Source: Nocardioides massiliensis (GTDB lineage: Bacteria > Actinomycetota > Actinomycetes > Propionibacteriales > Nocardioidaceae). From it: a stretch of 64,000 nucleotides of DNA. A program made the translations under genes and the position numbers. The stretch covers positions 2,356,001 to 2,420,000 of the forward strand of contig NZ_JAUSQM010000001.1 in assembly GCF_030811215.1 (NCBI RefSeq), given 5' to 3'. Each line of letters starts with the position of its first letter. The stretch's first letter is position 1. A model generated the notes under the pieces. The model ran no database searches and was not told where the DNA came from. It saw only the letters and a program-made list of their open reading frames with translations. This document shows positions 1 to 9,073 of the stretch, one piece after another.

Positions 1-66
1 GTCTGAGTCCAGGCCGACCAATCCCGGCTGAGGCGACGACGACGGCCGGCCAGCACGCGCGCGACG

Positions 67-72
67 TACGGT
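67..72 (+). promoter_or_regulatory. Candidate -10 element of the amidase gene (leaderless)
   Basis: TACGGT lies exactly 6 nt before the ATG at 79. With this spacing transcription would begin at or near the start codon, and no purine-rich ribosome binding site is visible. No clear -35 was found. The call is inference from pattern and from the same arrangement at other genes in the window. Confidence 0.4.
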
Positions 73-78
73 GGCGCC

Positions 79-1491
79 ATGGCTGACCTCGCGGACCTGG
101 ACCTGCACGGACAGGCGGCCGCGCTCGCCGCTGGGGAGGTCTCCTCGGTCGAGCTCGTGACCACCGCGCTCGAGCGTGCCGAGCGATACGCCGCCTGGGG
201 CGCGTTCGTCACGATGACGCCCGAGCTCGCGCTGACCGAGGCGCGCGCCGCCGACCAGGCGCGGGCGCGCGGGGAGCAGGTCGGGCCCTGGCACGGCGTC
301 CCCACCGCCATCAAGGACCTCAACGTGACCGCCGGGGTGCGCACGACCTTCGGCTCCGCGGCGTACGCCGACTTCGTGCCCGACGTCTCCGACGAGGTCG
401 TGCTCCGGCTGCAGCGGGCTGGGCTGGTGAGCATCGGCAAGACGAGCACGCCGGAGTTCGGCTCGCCCTGCTACACCGAGCCGGAAGGGCTGCCGGCGGC
501 CGTCACGCCGTGGGACCCGACCCGCATGGCGGGCGGATCGAGCGGCGGCGCCGGCACGGCGGTCGCGGCCCGGATCGTGGCGGCGGCGCAGGGCTCCGAC
601 GGCGGCGGCTCGATCCGGACCCCGGCCAGCTGCTGCGGCCTTGTCGGGCTGAAGCCGTCGCGTGGACGGATCAGCGGCTCCCCGGCGTACGGCGACCCGA
701 TCGGGCTCGGCACGCCCGGCGCACTCACGCGCACGGTGGCCGATGCCGCCGCCATGCTCGACGTGCTCGCCGGCCCCGCGATCGGCGACCCGTTCTGGGC
801 CGCGCCGCCGGCCGAGCCGTTCGTCGACCTCGCCCGCCGTGAGCCCGGACGGTTGCGGGTCGCGCGCTTCAGCACACCGCTCATCGCCGAGACCGAGGTG
901 CACCCCGAGTGTCTCGCGGCGTACGACGAGGCGTCTGCGCTGCTGGCGGACCTCGGCCACGAGGTCGTCGACGTGCCGCCCCCGCTGCCGACGGAGGCGG
1001 TCGCCGACTTCGAGACCTGCTGGGCGGTCCTGACCGCGCTCTCCCCGGTGCCGCCCGGGCGCGAGGACGACATCCGCCCGTTGACCCGATGGTTGTCGGA
1101 GCGCGGACGCGCCGTCTCCGGCCCGGAGTTCGGGCTGGCGATCGGGGCGCTGCGCCGGCACGCCGCGGTGACATTGCGGCTGCTCGCGCCGTTCGACCTC
1201 GTGCTCACCCCCACCCTCGCCGACGTGCCGCTGCCGGTCGGCGCGCTGCGCGACGACGCGGATCCGGCGGCCGACTTCGCCGCCCAGAAGCGGTTCACAC
1301 CCTGGACCTCGGCGTGGAACGTCACCGGTATGCCGGCGATCTCGCTGCCGCTGCACGAGACCCCTGACGGCCTCCCGGTCGGCGTGATGCTCGCCGCGCG
1401 CCCGGGGGAGGAGGGTGTCCTGCTCGCGGCCGCCGCCCAGGTCGAGGCGGCGGCGCCGTGGGTCGACAGGAAGCCGCCGGCGCTCACCTGA
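79..1491 (+). CDS. Amidase signature family hydrolase
   Basis: A 470-residue amidase signature enzyme, which hydrolyses a carboxamide or related C-N bond in the cytoplasm. The Lys-cisSer-Ser triad is complete and canonically spaced: K79 (GVPTAIKDL), S154 in GGSSGG and S178 in DGGGSIR, giving 75- and 24-residue intervals as in fatty acid amide hydrolase. GatA is unlikely because no gatC or gatB is adjacent and GatA normally sits with them; substrate cannot be told. The gene starts the window as a single unit, convergent with the next gene (14 bp between stops). The start is the ATG behind the candidate leaderless -10. Confidence 0.93.
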   Translation: MADLADLDLHGQAAALAAGEVSSVELVTTALERAERYAAWGAFVTMTPELALTEARAADQARARGEQVGPWHGVPTAIKDLNVTAGVRTTFGSAAYADFVPDVSDEVVLRLQRAGLVSIGKTSTPEFGSPCYTEPEGLPAAVTPWDPTRMAGGSSGGAGTAVAARIVAAAQGSDGGGSIRTPASCCGLVGLKPSRGRISGSPAYGDPIGLGTPGALTRTVADAAAMLDVLAGPAIGDPFWAAPPAEPFVDLARREPGRLRVARFSTPLIAETEVHPECLAAYDEASALLADLGHEVVDVPPPLPTEAVADFETCWAVLTALSPVPPGREDDIRPLTRWLSERGRAVSGPEFGLAIGALRRHAAVTLRLLAPFDLVLTPTLADVPLPVGALRDDADPAADFAAQKRFTPWTSAWNVTGMPAISLPLHETPDGLPVGVMLAARPGEEGVLLAAAAQVEAAAPWVDRKPPALT

Positions 1492-1505
1492 CCGGATCTC
1501 ATGGA

Positions 1506-2411
1506 TCACGCGTCGGCAGCGGCCTCCAGCAACCGGTCACACCACGCGATGAGCACTGCACGCAACGGCGCGCCCCGACGCGCGAAGTCGGCCTGAGCCT
1601 CGACGTAGGCCTGCTTGCCCTCGGCCGTCTCGATGGCGACCGGCTCGAAGCCCAGCTCGCTGAGGTCGTACGGCGAGGCGCGCATGTCGAGCTCGCGGAT
1701 CTCGCGCGCGAGGGAGAAGCAGTCCGCCACCAGCTCAGACGGCACCATCGGCGATAGCCGGAAGGCGTGCTTGTAGAGGTCCATGCCAGCGTGCAGACAA
1801 CCGGGCTGCTCGAAGTCGGGGCGGTCGTCGCGGGCGGGCTGGAGCACGTTGAGCGGACGCGCAGGCTCGGTGAAGAACCGGAAGGCGTCGAAGTGCGTGC
1901 AGCGAATCCGGTGCTGCTCGACGACGGCGTCGGTGCCGGCGGAGCCCAGGCGCAGCGGCCAGGCCGCGTGCCGCACCTCGTCCGCGTCGAGGCGGTAGAC
2001 CATCGCCCACTCGTGCAGGCCGAAGCACCCGAGCTGGGCGGGCCGTTGCGCCGTGGCGACGAGCAACGTGCGGACCGTGCGCACGAGTCGCTGCTGACTG
2101 CGGACGTGCTCGATGTCTACTCCCACCTGGCCGGCACCGAGGTCGGCGTACCCCTTGAGGGCGAGGTGGTCGGTCGCACCCACGAGCGTCGTGCCGAACC
2201 CGGGGTGCCACTGGCGGAACTGCGCCGGCCGTTGGCTGTAGTAGCGGAAGAGGAAGTCCTCGACCGGGTGCGGGACGCCGTCGCGCCGGCGGTCCAGGTA
2301 GCCCTGCGTCCAACCGTCCACGCGCTGCTCGTGCGCCACCGGGCGTCGCTGCCACTGTGGCTCGGTGAGCACGGTGGTGGACGCAGGCGTCGTGTGGGTC
2401 GCGGTGGGCAC
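1506..2411 (-). CDS. Conserved actinobacterial protein, often labelled 3-methyladenine DNA glycosylase
   Basis: A 301-residue soluble protein without a signal peptide. Its N-terminal motifs (HPVEDFLFRYYSQRP, RQWHPGF) are typical of a conserved actinobacterial family that databases often name 3-methyladenine DNA glycosylase. I see neither a helix-hairpin-helix GPD motif nor the AAG fold signature, so I regard that name as unproven. The GTG start has a TACCCT hexamer 6 nt upstream (2418-2423), suggesting a leaderless transcript divergent from the FAH gene. The proximity to alkylation-repair genes at 6.3-8.2 kb is suggestive but not decisive. Confidence 0.75.
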   Translation of the reverse strand: MPTATHTTPASTTVLTEPQWQRRPVAHEQRVDGWTQGYLDRRRDGVPHPVEDFLFRYYSQRPAQFRQWHPGFGTTLVGATDHLALKGYADLGAGQVGVDIEHVRSQQRLVRTVRTLLVATAQRPAQLGCFGLHEWAMVYRLDADEVRHAAWPLRLGSAGTDAVVEQHRIRCTHFDAFRFFTEPARPLNVLQPARDDRPDFEQPGCLHAGMDLYKHAFRLSPMVPSELVADCFSLAREIRELDMRASPYDLSELGFEPVAIETAEGKQAYVEAQADFARRGAPLRAVLIAWCDRLLEAAADA

Positions 2412-2417
2412 GGCACC

Positions 2418-2461
2418 AGGGTAGGAGCGCCGCGGGAGACGCCGTGCGCCGCCGGTACGCT
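2418..2461. promoter_or_regulatory. Divergent leaderless promoter pair
   Basis: On the minus strand TACCCT (2423 to 2418) is 6 nt from the GTG at 2411. On the plus strand TACGCT (2456-2461) is 6 nt from the GTG at 2468. Only 32 bp separate the two -10 elements, so their -35 regions must overlap and the two genes may compete for polymerase. Inferred from sequence only. Confidence 0.45.
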
Positions 2462-2467
2462 CGCAGG

Positions 2468-3268
2468 GTGCGGATAGCGAGATTCACGACAGGCGAGGAC
2501 CCCCAGTACGGCGTGGTGACCGGTGAGGTCGACGAGCACGGTGAGCCCGCCGACGACGCGGTGGTGGTGGTGCTGGCAGGCGACCCGCTCTACGTGGGGC
2601 TGAAGCTCACCTCCACCGAGATCCCGCTCGCGGACGTGCGCCTGCTGGCGCCGGTGATCCCGCGCAGCAAGGTGGTCGGCATCGGCCGCAACTACCGCGC
2701 GCACGCGGCCGAGCTGGGCAACGACGTGCCGGAGGAGCCCATGATGTTCCTCAAGCCCAACACCACCGTCGTCGGTCCGGGTGACCCGATCTTCTACCCG
2801 CGTCAGAGCGAGCACGTCGCCTACGAGGGCGAGCTGGCCGTCGTGATCGGACGGATCTGTCGTGACGTGCCGGCCGAGAAGGCGCTCGACGTGGTCTTCG
2901 GCTACACCGTCGCCAACGACGTGACCGCACGCGACCTGCAGAGCAAGGACGTGCAGTTCACCCGCGCCAAGGGGTTCGACTCGTTCTGCCCGTTGGGCCC
3001 GTGGATCGAGACCGAGCTCGACCCGGCCGACCTGCGGGTGACGACCCACCTCAACGGCGAGGTCGTCCAGGACGGCACGACCGTTGACATGGTGTTCGAC
3101 GTCCCGGCCCTGATCGCGCACGTCTCCTCGGTGATGACGCTCCTGCCCGGTGACGTCATCCTCACCGGCACCCCCGAGGGTGTCGGCCCCATGCAGGTCG
3201 GCGACGAGGTCGAGATCTCCGTCGCCGGCATCGGATCCCTGACCAACAAGGTGGTAGCGCGTGACTGA
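2468..3268 (+). CDS. Fumarylacetoacetate hydrolase (FAH) family protein
   Basis: A 266-residue FAH-fold enzyme of the 2-hydroxyhepta-2,4-diene-1,7-dioate isomerase/hydratase/acylpyruvase group, acting on small beta-keto or 2-oxo acids. Visible blocks are [29 protein letters not shown] (acidic metal ligands), [14 protein letters not shown] and [15 protein letters not shown] use the GTG at 2468 rather than an upstream in-frame ATG at 2444, because family members begin with this (M/V)RIARF segment and a -10-like hexamer sits 6 nt before it. It overlaps gltX by 8 nt, so the two are translationally coupled. A FAH gene beside the glutamyl-tRNA synthetase is also the mycobacterial arrangement (from memory, Rv2993c-gltS). 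Confidence 0.9.
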   Translation: MRIARFTTGEDPQYGVVTGEVDEHGEPADDAVVVVLAGDPLYVGLKLTSTEIPLADVRLLAPVIPRSKVVGIGRNYRAHAAELGNDVPEEPMMFLKPNTTVVGPGDPIFYPRQSEHVAYEGELAVVIGRICRDVPAEKALDVVFGYTVANDVTARDLQSKDVQFTRAKGFDSFCPLGPWIETELDPADLRVTTHLNGEVVQDGTTVDMVFDVPALIAHVSSVMTLLPGDVILTGTPEGVGPMQVGDEVEISVAGIGSLTNKVVARD

Positions 3269-4799
3269 CGCGGCTCTCGACAACGCCGGCTCCGACGACG
3301 CAGCAGTGGCCGCGCGACCGGTGCGCGTCCGGATGGCGCCCTCGCCGACGGGCAGCCCCCACGTCGGGCTGGTGCGAACGGCGCTCTATAACTGGGCGTT
3401 CGCGCGTCACCACGGCGGCACGTTCGTCTTCCGGGTCGAGGACACCGACACCGCGCGCAACACCCAGGAGTCCTACGACGCGCTCATCGATCTCTTCACC
3501 TGGCTCGGCCTCACCTGGGACGAGGGGCCGGACGTGGGTGGTGACTTCGGTCCCTACCGCCAGTCCGAGCGGTTCGAGATCTACGCCGACGTCGCGCGCC
3601 GGCTGCGCGAGGCCGGCCGGGCCTACGACTGCTACTGCTCGACGGAGGAGCTCGAGGCACGCAACGAGGCGGCGCGGTCCGAGGGCCGCGCGCCGGGGTA
3701 CGACGGTCACTGCCGCGACCTCAGCGAGGAGCAGGTGCAGGCCTACGAGGCGGAGGGGCGCAAGCCGGTGCTGCGCTTCCGCATGCCCGACCGCGCGATC
3801 ACGTTCGACGACCTCGTGCGCGGCGAGATCACCTTCCAGCCCGAGAACGTCCCCGACTTCGTGCTGGTGCGCAACAACGGTCACCCGCTCTACACACTCG
3901 TGAACCCCGTCGACGACGCACTCATGGAGATCACCCACGTGCTCCGCGGCGAGGACATCCTGTCGTCCACCCCGCGCCAGATCGCCCTCTACGACGCGCT
4001 CGCCGAGATCGGTGTCGGCAACGGCACGACCCCGCAGTTCGGTCACCTGCCCTACGTCATGGGGCAGGGCAACAAGAAGCTCTCCAAGCGCGACCCCGAG
4101 GCCAACGCCCTCGGCTACCGCGACGCCGGCTTCCTGCCCGAGGGCCTGCTCAACTACCTGGCGTTGCTGGGCTGGGCGATCGCCGAGGACCGCGACGTGT
4201 TCGGCATCGACGAGATGGTCGAGGTCTTCGACATCCGTCGGGTCAACCCCAACCCCGCGCGCTTCGACCTGAAGAAGTGCGAAGCCATCAACGCCTCGCA
4301 CGTGCGGGCGCTCGCCGTCGACGACCTCGCCGAGCGGATCGTCGCCCACCTGCAGCGTGCCGGCGTCCTGTCGGCCGACGTCACCGACGAGCAGCGGGCG
4401 GTGGTGCACGCCGCGACCCCGCTCGTGCAGGAGCGCATGGTCACCCTCGACGAGGCTCCGGCCATGCTGGAGTTCCTGCTCGTCGACGAGGACGCGTTCA
4501 CCCGCGACCCGGCCGACGTGGCGAAGCTGCTCGACGAGCAGGGGGTCGCGGTCGTGCGTGCGGCGCACGACGCCCTCGCGGCCGCGTCGGAGTGGACCAC
4601 CGAGAGCATCGACGCGACGCTGCGCCGCAGCCTGGTCGAGGAGCTGGGGCTCAAGCCCCGCAACGCGTTCGGGCCCGTCCGCGTCGCCCTCACCGGCCGC
4701 AAGGTCTCCCCGCCGCTGTTCGAGTCTCTCGAGCTCCTGGGCCGTGAGCGGTCCCTGGCCCGGCTGGCCTCCGCCCAGCAGGAGGCGGACGCCGGGTGA
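3261..4799 (+). CDS. gltX: Glutamyl-tRNA synthetase
   Basis: Class I aminoacyl-tRNA synthetase of 512 residues charging tRNA with glutamate. The HIGH-type motif is [10 protein letters not shown] near residue 27-36 and the KMSKS-type motif is KLSKR at 273-277. A CYC plus GHC cluster after residue 115 resembles the zinc site of E. coli GluRS. Most actinobacteria lack GlnRS and use a non-discriminating GluRS with GatCAB to make Gln-tRNA; that is likely here but not shown by the sequence. tRNA-Gln and tRNA-Glu genes lie about 1.2 kb downstream. The GTG start overlaps the FAH stop, and the stop overlaps the next start (GTGA). Confidence 0.98.
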   Translation: MTDAALDNAGSDDAAVAARPVRVRMAPSPTGSPHVGLVRTALYNWAFARHHGGTFVFRVEDTDTARNTQESYDALIDLFTWLGLTWDEGPDVGGDFGPYRQSERFEIYADVARRLREAGRAYDCYCSTEELEARNEAARSEGRAPGYDGHCRDLSEEQVQAYEAEGRKPVLRFRMPDRAITFDDLVRGEITFQPENVPDFVLVRNNGHPLYTLVNPVDDALMEITHVLRGEDILSSTPRQIALYDALAEIGVGNGTTPQFGHLPYVMGQGNKKLSKRDPEANALGYRDAGFLPEGLLNYLALLGWAIAEDRDVFGIDEMVEVFDIRRVNPNPARFDLKKCEAINASHVRALAVDDLAERIVAHLQRAGVLSADVTDEQRAVVHAATPLVQERMVTLDEAPAMLEFLLVDEDAFTRDPADVAKLLDEQGVAVVRAAHDALAAASEWTTESIDATLRRSLVEELGLKPRNAFGPVRVALTGRKVSPPLFESLELLGRERSLARLASAQQEADAG

Positions 4800-5914
4800 G
4801 TGCTCCCGGGCCGGTCCACCAGCCGACGCCGACCCACCCGCCACCCGGCGGGTGGGCGGGCCCGCCTGGACAACAGGCTGTCGCGGGACCGTTGCCCGTC
4901 GCGGCCGGCCGCGAGCCGGCCGAGGTCGCCGTACGGCAGGGGGAGGGGCGGGGCCACCCGCACCCGGAGCCGCGCGAGTACCACCGCATGCTGCGCACCT
5001 GGAACTACGCCTGGTGGCGACCCACCGTCGGCGTGATCCTCGTCGCCGTGCTCGCCCTGGTCGTGGCGCCCATCGTCGTGCTGCCGGTGCTCGCGGTCGG
5101 GATCTGGCTGGAGGGCGGTCCGTTCTGGGACGGCTTCGAACGCGCGCTGCTGCTCGAGGAGATCACTCCGTCGGGCCTGCTCTACCTCAACCTGGTGCTG
5201 GGGGCGATGATCCTCGTCACCTGGCTGGTGATCCGGCTGCTGCACGGCATGCGCCCACGGTGGTTGACGTCGGTCGTGCCCAAGATGCGCTGGAAGTTCC
5301 TCGCGGCATGCCTCGGGATCTCCGTCGTCGCCCTGGTCGCGCAGGTCGTCGCGGGGATGCTGGTGCCCGGTGACGACACCCTCCCGCCCATCGAGCCGAA
5401 CCCGATCACCACGACCACCGTGCTACTCGGTCTGGTGGTGATCCTCACCACCCCGCTCCAGGCGGCGGGCGAGGAGTACGTCTTCCGCGGCTACCTGCTG
5501 CAGGCGATCGGGGCGATCTTCACCAACCGCTGGGTGACGATCTTCGTCACAGCACTGCTGTTCGCCTTCGCGCACGGTGCGCAGAACTTCCCGCTGTTCT
5601 TCGACCGCTTCATGTTCGGCTTCATCGCCGCCTGGCTGGTGATCCGCACGGGCGGGCTCGAGGCCGGGATCGCGCTGCACGTGCTCAACAACATCCTCGC
5701 CTTCGGCGTCGCGATCCTGCTCGGCAACGTGGGCGACAGCCTCAACGTGGGCGAGATCTCCTGGTGGAACATCCCCGTCACGCTCACCCAGGCGGGCGTG
5801 TACGCCGTGCTCGTGGTCTGGGTCGCACGACGGATGGGCGTCCAGCGCACCACCACGCCACCCCGTTTTGGCACCGCCGAGGAGCCCCGTGTAATGTCTC
5901 CCCTCGGTTCCTGA
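4796..5914 (+). CDS. CPBP (Abi/CAAX-like) family intramembrane metalloprotease
   Basis: A 372-residue membrane protein with a proline-rich cytoplasmic N-terminus of about 60 residues and then roughly eight hydrophobic helices. The CPBP signature is present: EExxxR at E226-E227...R231 (GEEYVFRG), FxxxH with H260 (LLFAFAHG), and a distal LHVLNN. Family members are Rce1-like glutamic or metallo-intramembrane proteases; the substrate is unknown. It starts inside the gltX stop (GTGA) and so is co-translated with it. Its 3' end carries the likely promoter of the tRNA genes. Confidence 0.9.
   Translation: MSAPGPVHQPTPTHPPPGGWAGPPGQQAVAGPLPVAAGREPAEVAVRQGEGRGHPHPEPREYHRMLRTWNYAWWRPTVGVILVAVLALVVAPIVVLPVLAVGIWLEGGPFWDGFERALLLEEITPSGLLYLNLVLGAMILVTWLVIRLLHGMRPRWLTSVVPKMRWKFLAACLGISVVALVAQVVAGMLVPGDDTLPPIEPNPITTTTVLLGLVVILTTPLQAAGEEYVFRGYLLQAIGAIFTNRWVTIFVTALLFAFAHGAQNFPLFFDRFMFGFIAAWLVIRTGGLEAGIALHVLNNILAFGVAILLGNVGDSLNVGEISWWNIPVTLTQAGVYAVLVVWVARRMGVQRTTTPPRFGTAEEPRVMSPLGS
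5868..5897 (+). promoter_or_regulatory. Candidate promoter of the tRNA-Gln/tRNA-Glu unit
   Basis: TTGGCA (5868-5873), an 18-bp spacer and TAATGT (5892-5897) form the best sigma-70-like promoter near the tRNA genes. It sits inside the end of the CPBP protease gene, about 53 bp before the mature 5' end of tRNA-Gln, so a short 5' leader would need RNase P cleavage. Confidence 0.5.
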
Positions 5915-5950
5915 GGCCGCTGCAGCAGCCGCCAGGATCCAGCATTCCCA

Positions 5951-6022
5951 TGGGGTATGGGGTAATTGGCAGCCCGACTGGTTCTGGTCCAGTTAGTCTA
6001 GGTTCGAGTCCTAGTACCCCAG
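5951..6022 (+). tRNA. tRNA-Gln (anticodon CTG)
   Basis: A cloverleaf with acceptor TGGGGTA/TACCCCA and discriminator G73, anticodon stem ACTGG/CCAGT around loop TTCTGGT (anticodon CTG), and T-loop GTTCGAGTC. The U1-A72 pair and G73 are hallmarks of tRNA-Gln. CCA is not encoded. Confidence 0.95.
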
Positions 6023-6076
6023 CGATTGACCCGATTGGACGCTGCTCGGCCCGCTGTGGTTAAGTTCCGTCCGCTC

Positions 6077-6152
6077 GCCCCCGTCGTCTAGTGGCCTAGG
6101 ACGCCGCCCTCTCAAGGCGGTAGCGCCGGTTCGAATCCGGTCGGGGGTACCA
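6077..6152 (+). tRNA. tRNA-Glu (anticodon CTC)
   Basis: The acceptor GCCCCCG pairs with CGGGGGT (G1-U72 wobble). The anticodon stem CCGCC/GGCGG encloses loop CTCTCAA (anticodon CTC), followed by T-loop GTTCGAATC. The 3' CCA is encoded at 6150-6152, unlike in the neighbouring tRNA-Gln. Both tRNAs probably come from one transcript ending at the hairpin 5 bp downstream. Confidence 0.95.
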
Positions 6153-6156
6153 ATCA

Positions 6157-6199
6157 CCGAAGGGCCCTTCTCCGCGTGACGCGGGGAGGGGCCCTTCGG
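6157..6199 (+). terminator. Intrinsic terminator of the tRNA unit
   Basis: A long GC-rich hairpin with outer arms CCGAAGGGCCC and GGGCCCTTCGG and inner pairing CCGCG/CGCGG, followed by CTTTCCTC. It directly follows tRNA-Glu. Confidence 0.8.
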
Positions 6200-6262
6200 C
6201 TTTCCTCGGCGCGCTCGCACCGCGGTGTCCGATTTCCGCGAGACAGCGGGACTGCGGTCGCG

Positions 6263-6268
6263 CAGGAT
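6263..6268 (+). promoter_or_regulatory. Candidate -10 element of the Ada-AlkA gene
   Basis: CAGGAT (an ANNNT-type hexamer) lies 6 nt before the ATG at 6275, with no ribosome binding site visible, so a leaderless transcript is likely. In E. coli methylated Ada activates such genes; I cannot identify an Ada box here. Confidence 0.35.
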
Positions 6269-6274
6269 GGAGCC

Positions 6275-7759
6275 ATGGATCTCGATCCCGCTGCCTGCTA
6301 CCGAGCGGTGCAGAGCCGCGATCGGCGCTTCGACGGGGTCTTCTACACCGCCGTGCACAGCACCGGCATCTACTGTCGCCCCTCCTGCCCGGCGCGCACC
6401 CCGCGCGTGGAGAACGTCAGTTTCCATCCCACTGCCGCGGCCGCACACGCCGCCGGATTCCGGGCGTGCCGGCGCTGCCTGCCCGACACCACCCCCGGCT
6501 CGCCGCGCTGGGACCTCGCGGCCGACCTGGCGGGGCGCGCGATGCGCCTGGTCGCGGACGGCGTCGTCGAGCGGGAGGGTGTCGAGGGTCTGGCCCGTCG
6601 GTTGGGCTACAGCAGCCGGCACCTCAACCGCGTCCTGCACGCCGAGCTCGGCGCGGGCCCGCTCGCCCTCGCCCGGGCCCACCGCGCGCAGACCGCCCGC
6701 GTCCTCATCGACACGACCGACCTGCCCTTCGCCGACGTGGCCTTCGCGGCCGGGTTCGCCAGCGTCCGGCAGTTCAACGACACGATCCGCGAGGTGTACG
6801 CCGCCACGCCGCGCGAGCTGCGTCAGGGACGGCGCGCGACGCCTGGGACGGGCACGATCGAGCTCGCGATCGGGTTGCGCGCGCCGTTCGCCGCCGCCGA
6901 GCTGATGGCCTTCCTCGTGCGTCACCGCGTCGCCGGCGTCGAGACGGGTGGCGCCGACTGGTTCGCGCGCACGATGCGCCTGCCGCACGGAGCGGGGTCA
7001 CTGCGCGTCGAGCTCCTCGACGACCCGGGGCGGGTGCGCTTGCAGCTGCGTCTTGCCGACCTGCGCGACACCGCTGCCGCCGTCGAGCGTGCGCGGCGAC
7101 TCCTCGACGCTGACGCGGACCCCGGCGCGGTCGACGACCACCTCGCCCGCGACGCGGGTCTCGGTCCCCTCGTGCGCCGCCACCCGGGCCTGCGCGTCCC
7201 GGGTCACGTCGACGGCTTCGAGGCCGCCGTCCGCACGGTGCTCGGTCAACAGGTGAGCATCGCCAGTGCGAGCGGCACCGCTGCCCGCCTGGCGAGCGCC
7301 CACGGGTCGACCTTCGGCGGCGGCGACGACGTACCCACCGTGGTCTTCCCGTCTCCTGCACAGCTCGCCGAGGCCGATCCGGAGCAGTGGCCCATGCCGC
7401 GGCGCCGTGCCGCCACCGTGCACCGTCTGGCCACGGAGGTCGCCGAGGGTCGGCTCGAGCTCGACCGCGGTGTGGACCGCGACGCGACGCGCGCCGCGCT
7501 GCTCGCGCTGCCCGGGATCGGGCCGTGGACCGTCGACGTCGTGGCGATGCGTGCCTGGGGCGATCCCGACGTGTGGTTGCCGACCGACCTCGGCACGCAG
7601 CAGGCACTGACCATGCTGGGTCTGCGACCCGAGGCTGCGGAGTCCTGGCGCCCGTGGCGCTCCTACGCTCAGAGCCAGCTGTGGCAGCTCGTCCTCGAGC
7701 AACCGCGCCCCACCCGCCGTACCCGCCCGTCCCGACCCGCGACCAAGGAGGCCAGCTGA
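6275..7759 (+). CDS. Ada methylphosphotriester/AraC domain fused to AlkA DNA-3-methyladenine glycosylase
   Basis: A 494-residue alkylation-damage protein. Residues 1-80 are the Ada zinc domain with C34, C38, C65 and C68, of which C34 would accept methyl from phosphotriesters. Residues 85-185 are an AraC-type helix-turn-helix region. The rest is AlkA: an N-terminal beta domain, then helix-hairpin-helix GPD with LPGIGPWTVDVV from residue 412 and catalytic D438 (PTDLG). It therefore combines inducible regulator and base-excision enzyme, as in other actinobacterial AdaA-AlkA proteins. An in-frame start at 6176 would overlap the tRNA terminator and is rejected. Its stop overlaps the ogt start. Confidence 0.95.
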   Translation: MDLDPAACYRAVQSRDRRFDGVFYTAVHSTGIYCRPSCPARTPRVENVSFHPTAAAAHAAGFRACRRCLPDTTPGSPRWDLAADLAGRAMRLVADGVVEREGVEGLARRLGYSSRHLNRVLHAELGAGPLALARAHRAQTARVLIDTTDLPFADVAFAAGFASVRQFNDTIREVYAATPRELRQGRRATPGTGTIELAIGLRAPFAAAELMAFLVRHRVAGVETGGADWFARTMRLPHGAGSLRVELLDDPGRVRLQLRLADLRDTAAAVERARRLLDADADPGAVDDHLARDAGLGPLVRRHPGLRVPGHVDGFEAAVRTVLGQQVSIASASGTAARLASAHGSTFGGGDDVPTVVFPSPAQLAEADPEQWPMPRRRAATVHRLATEVAEGRLELDRGVDRDATRAALLALPGIGPWTVDVVAMRAWGDPDVWLPTDLGTQQALTMLGLRPEAAESWRPWRSYAQSQLWQLVLEQPRPTRRTRPSRPATKEAS

Positions 7760-8238
7760 TGTGGACCGTGATGCAGAGCCCCGTCGGTGACCTGCGCCTG
7801 GTGGAGCGCGACGGCCAGATCACTGCGATCGAGTTCGCGCCGTTCCCCGTCGGTGACGGGAGGCCACGCGGCGAGCGTGCCGACGACCACCCGGTGCTGC
7901 GGGCGGCCCGGGAGCAGCTCACGGCGTACTTCGCCAAGGAGCGCACCGACTTCGATCTGCCGCTCGCCCCCGACGGCACGGACTTCCAGCAGCGCGTATG
8001 GGCTCAGCTGCGGGCGATCGGGTACGGCGAGACGCTGAGCTACGGGCAGGTGGCGACACAGTTGGGCATGACCAACGCGGCGTCGCGCGCTGTCGGCCTG
8101 GCCAACGGGCGCAACCCCATCCCGATCGTCATCCCGTGCCACCGCGTCATCGGGGCCAAGGGCGCGCTCACGGGCTACGCCGGCGGGATAGAGCGCAAGC
8201 AGATCCTGCTCGACCTCGAGCAGGGTGCGCTCTTCTGA
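7759..8238 (+). CDS. ogt: Methylated-DNA-[protein]-cysteine S-methyltransferase
   Basis: A 159-residue O6-alkylguanine-DNA alkyltransferase that repairs O6-methylguanine by irreversible transfer to its own cysteine. The active site PIPIVIPCHRVIG carries C127, and the helix-turn-helix DNA-binding segment (SYGQVATQLG) precedes it. The start codon overlaps the upstream stop (7759) and an AAGGAGG site sits at 7744-7750, so it is co-expressed with the Ada-AlkA fusion. Together they cover phosphotriester, N3-methyl and O6-methyl damage. Confidence 0.97.
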   Translation: MWTVMQSPVGDLRLVERDGQITAIEFAPFPVGDGRPRGERADDHPVLRAAREQLTAYFAKERTDFDLPLAPDGTDFQQRVWAQLRAIGYGETLSYGQVATQLGMTNAASRAVGLANGRNPIPIVIPCHRVIGAKGALTGYAGGIERKQILLDLEQGALF

Positions 8239-8247
8239 CCCCCGCCG

Positions 8248-8346
8248 GACGTCATACGCCACCGGAGCTATAGCCCTTGCTTCGTATGACGCTGCGGGGC
8301 AGCGTCATACGGGCGACGAGCTATAGCGCGGCGGACGTATGACGTC
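8248..8346. repeat. Nested inverted/direct repeat element between convergent genes
   Basis: Three levels of structure fill the gap between ogt and the convergent IclR gene. An inner perfect 13-bp inverted repeat CGTATGACGCTGC/GCAGCGTCATACG with a GGG loop lies at 8283-8311. An outer 11-bp inverted repeat GACGTCATACG (8248-8258) pairs with CGTATGACGTC (8336-8346). Two direct 23-bp units have the form GTCATACG-N6-GAGCTATAG (8251-8273 and 8304-8326). The right arm overlaps the IclR stop. It can act as a bidirectional terminator, but the GTCATACG/GAGCTATAG modularity looks like a REP- or MITE-type element. Confidence 0.75.
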
Positions 8347-9067
8347 AGTCGGCGGCGGCGCGGCGCAGGGACTCCGAGAGCCGGTCGGCGGCGGCGAGCA
8401 CGGCGGGGGCGTGCATCCGGCCGGGCTGACGGGACAGTCGCTCGAGCGGGCCGGAGACGGAGACCGCGGCGATGATCTTGCCGCTGGGGGAGCGGACCGG
8501 AGCCGAGACCGAGGCGACGCCCTGCTCGCGCTCGCCGATGGACTGCGCCCACCCACGACGGCGGATGCCGGACAGCGCCGTGGCCGAGAACGCGGCGTTC
8601 TGCAGACCGCGGTGCATCCGGTCGGGGTCCTCCCACGCCAGCAGCACCTGCGCCGCGGAGCCGGCACGCATCGTCAGCTGCGAGCCGACCGGGATCGTGT
8701 CGCGCAGGCCGGAGGGGCGCTCGGCGGCTGCGACGCAGACGCGGAACTCACCCTGGCGACGCCACAGCTGCGCGGACTCGCCGGTGATGTCGCGCAGCCG
8801 TGCGAGGACGGGGCCGGCAGCAGCGAGCAGCCGGTCCTCACCGGCCGCCGCGGAGAGCTCTGCCAGCCGCGGGCCGAGGACGAAGCGCCCCTGCATGTCA
8901 CGGGCGACCAGGCGGTGGTGCTCGAGGGCGACCGCGAGGCGGTGAGCGGTCGGGCGGGCGAGGCCCGTGCCGGCCACCAAGCCCGCCAACGTGGCCGGTC
9001 CGGCCTCGAGCGCCGAGAGCACCAGTGCGGCTTTGTCGAGGACGCCGACTCCGCTAGAGTTGTCCAT
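8345..9067 (-). CDS. ndgR: IclR-family transcriptional regulator of leucine biosynthesis
   Basis: A 240-residue IclR-type regulator: an N-terminal winged helix-turn-helix (residues about 8-60, GLARPTAHRLAVALEHHRLV) and a C-terminal effector domain (about 75-235). It is divergent from leuC, the position of NdgR in Streptomyces and LtbR in Corynebacterium, which control leuCD and related amino-acid genes. Function is transferred by family and position. No Shine-Dalgarno sequence precedes the ATG, and an inverted repeat overlaps the start codon, suggesting autoregulation or a leaderless start. Confidence 0.9.
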   Translation of the reverse strand: MDNSSGVGVLDKAALVLSALEAGPATLAGLVAGTGLARPTAHRLAVALEHHRLVARDMQGRFVLGPRLAELSAAAGEDRLLAAAGPVLARLRDITGESAQLWRRQGEFRVCVAAAERPSGLRDTIPVGSQLTMRAGSAAQVLLAWEDPDRMHRGLQNAAFSATALSGIRRRGWAQSIGEREQGVASVSAPVRSPSGKIIAAVSVSGPLERLSRQPGRMHAPAVLAAADRLSESLRRAAAD

Positions 9068-9073
9068 ACTCTA
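9055..9073. promoter_or_regulatory. Inverted repeat over the ndgR start codon (candidate operator)
   Basis: TAGAGT (9055-9060) and ACTCTA (9068-9073) flank a 7-nt spacer containing the reverse complement of the ATG. A dimeric IclR regulator could bind here and block its own gene. The repeat is AT-rich against a GC-rich background. No proof of binding. Confidence 0.4.

Noticed and set aside
65-925. Frequent CGTACG hexamers (for example 65, 362, 686, 920) as a segregation or recombination motif
   Set aside because: They often fall on Arg-Thr or Ala-Tyr codons and I cannot show an excess or strand bias without counting over the genome.
3162-4844. 560-residue frame antisense to gltX
   Set aside because: No start context or motifs; gltX is certain on the other strand.
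6176-6274. N-terminal extension of the Ada-AlkA protein
   Set aside because: It would begin inside the tRNA terminator; the Ada domain begins at the ATG at 6275.
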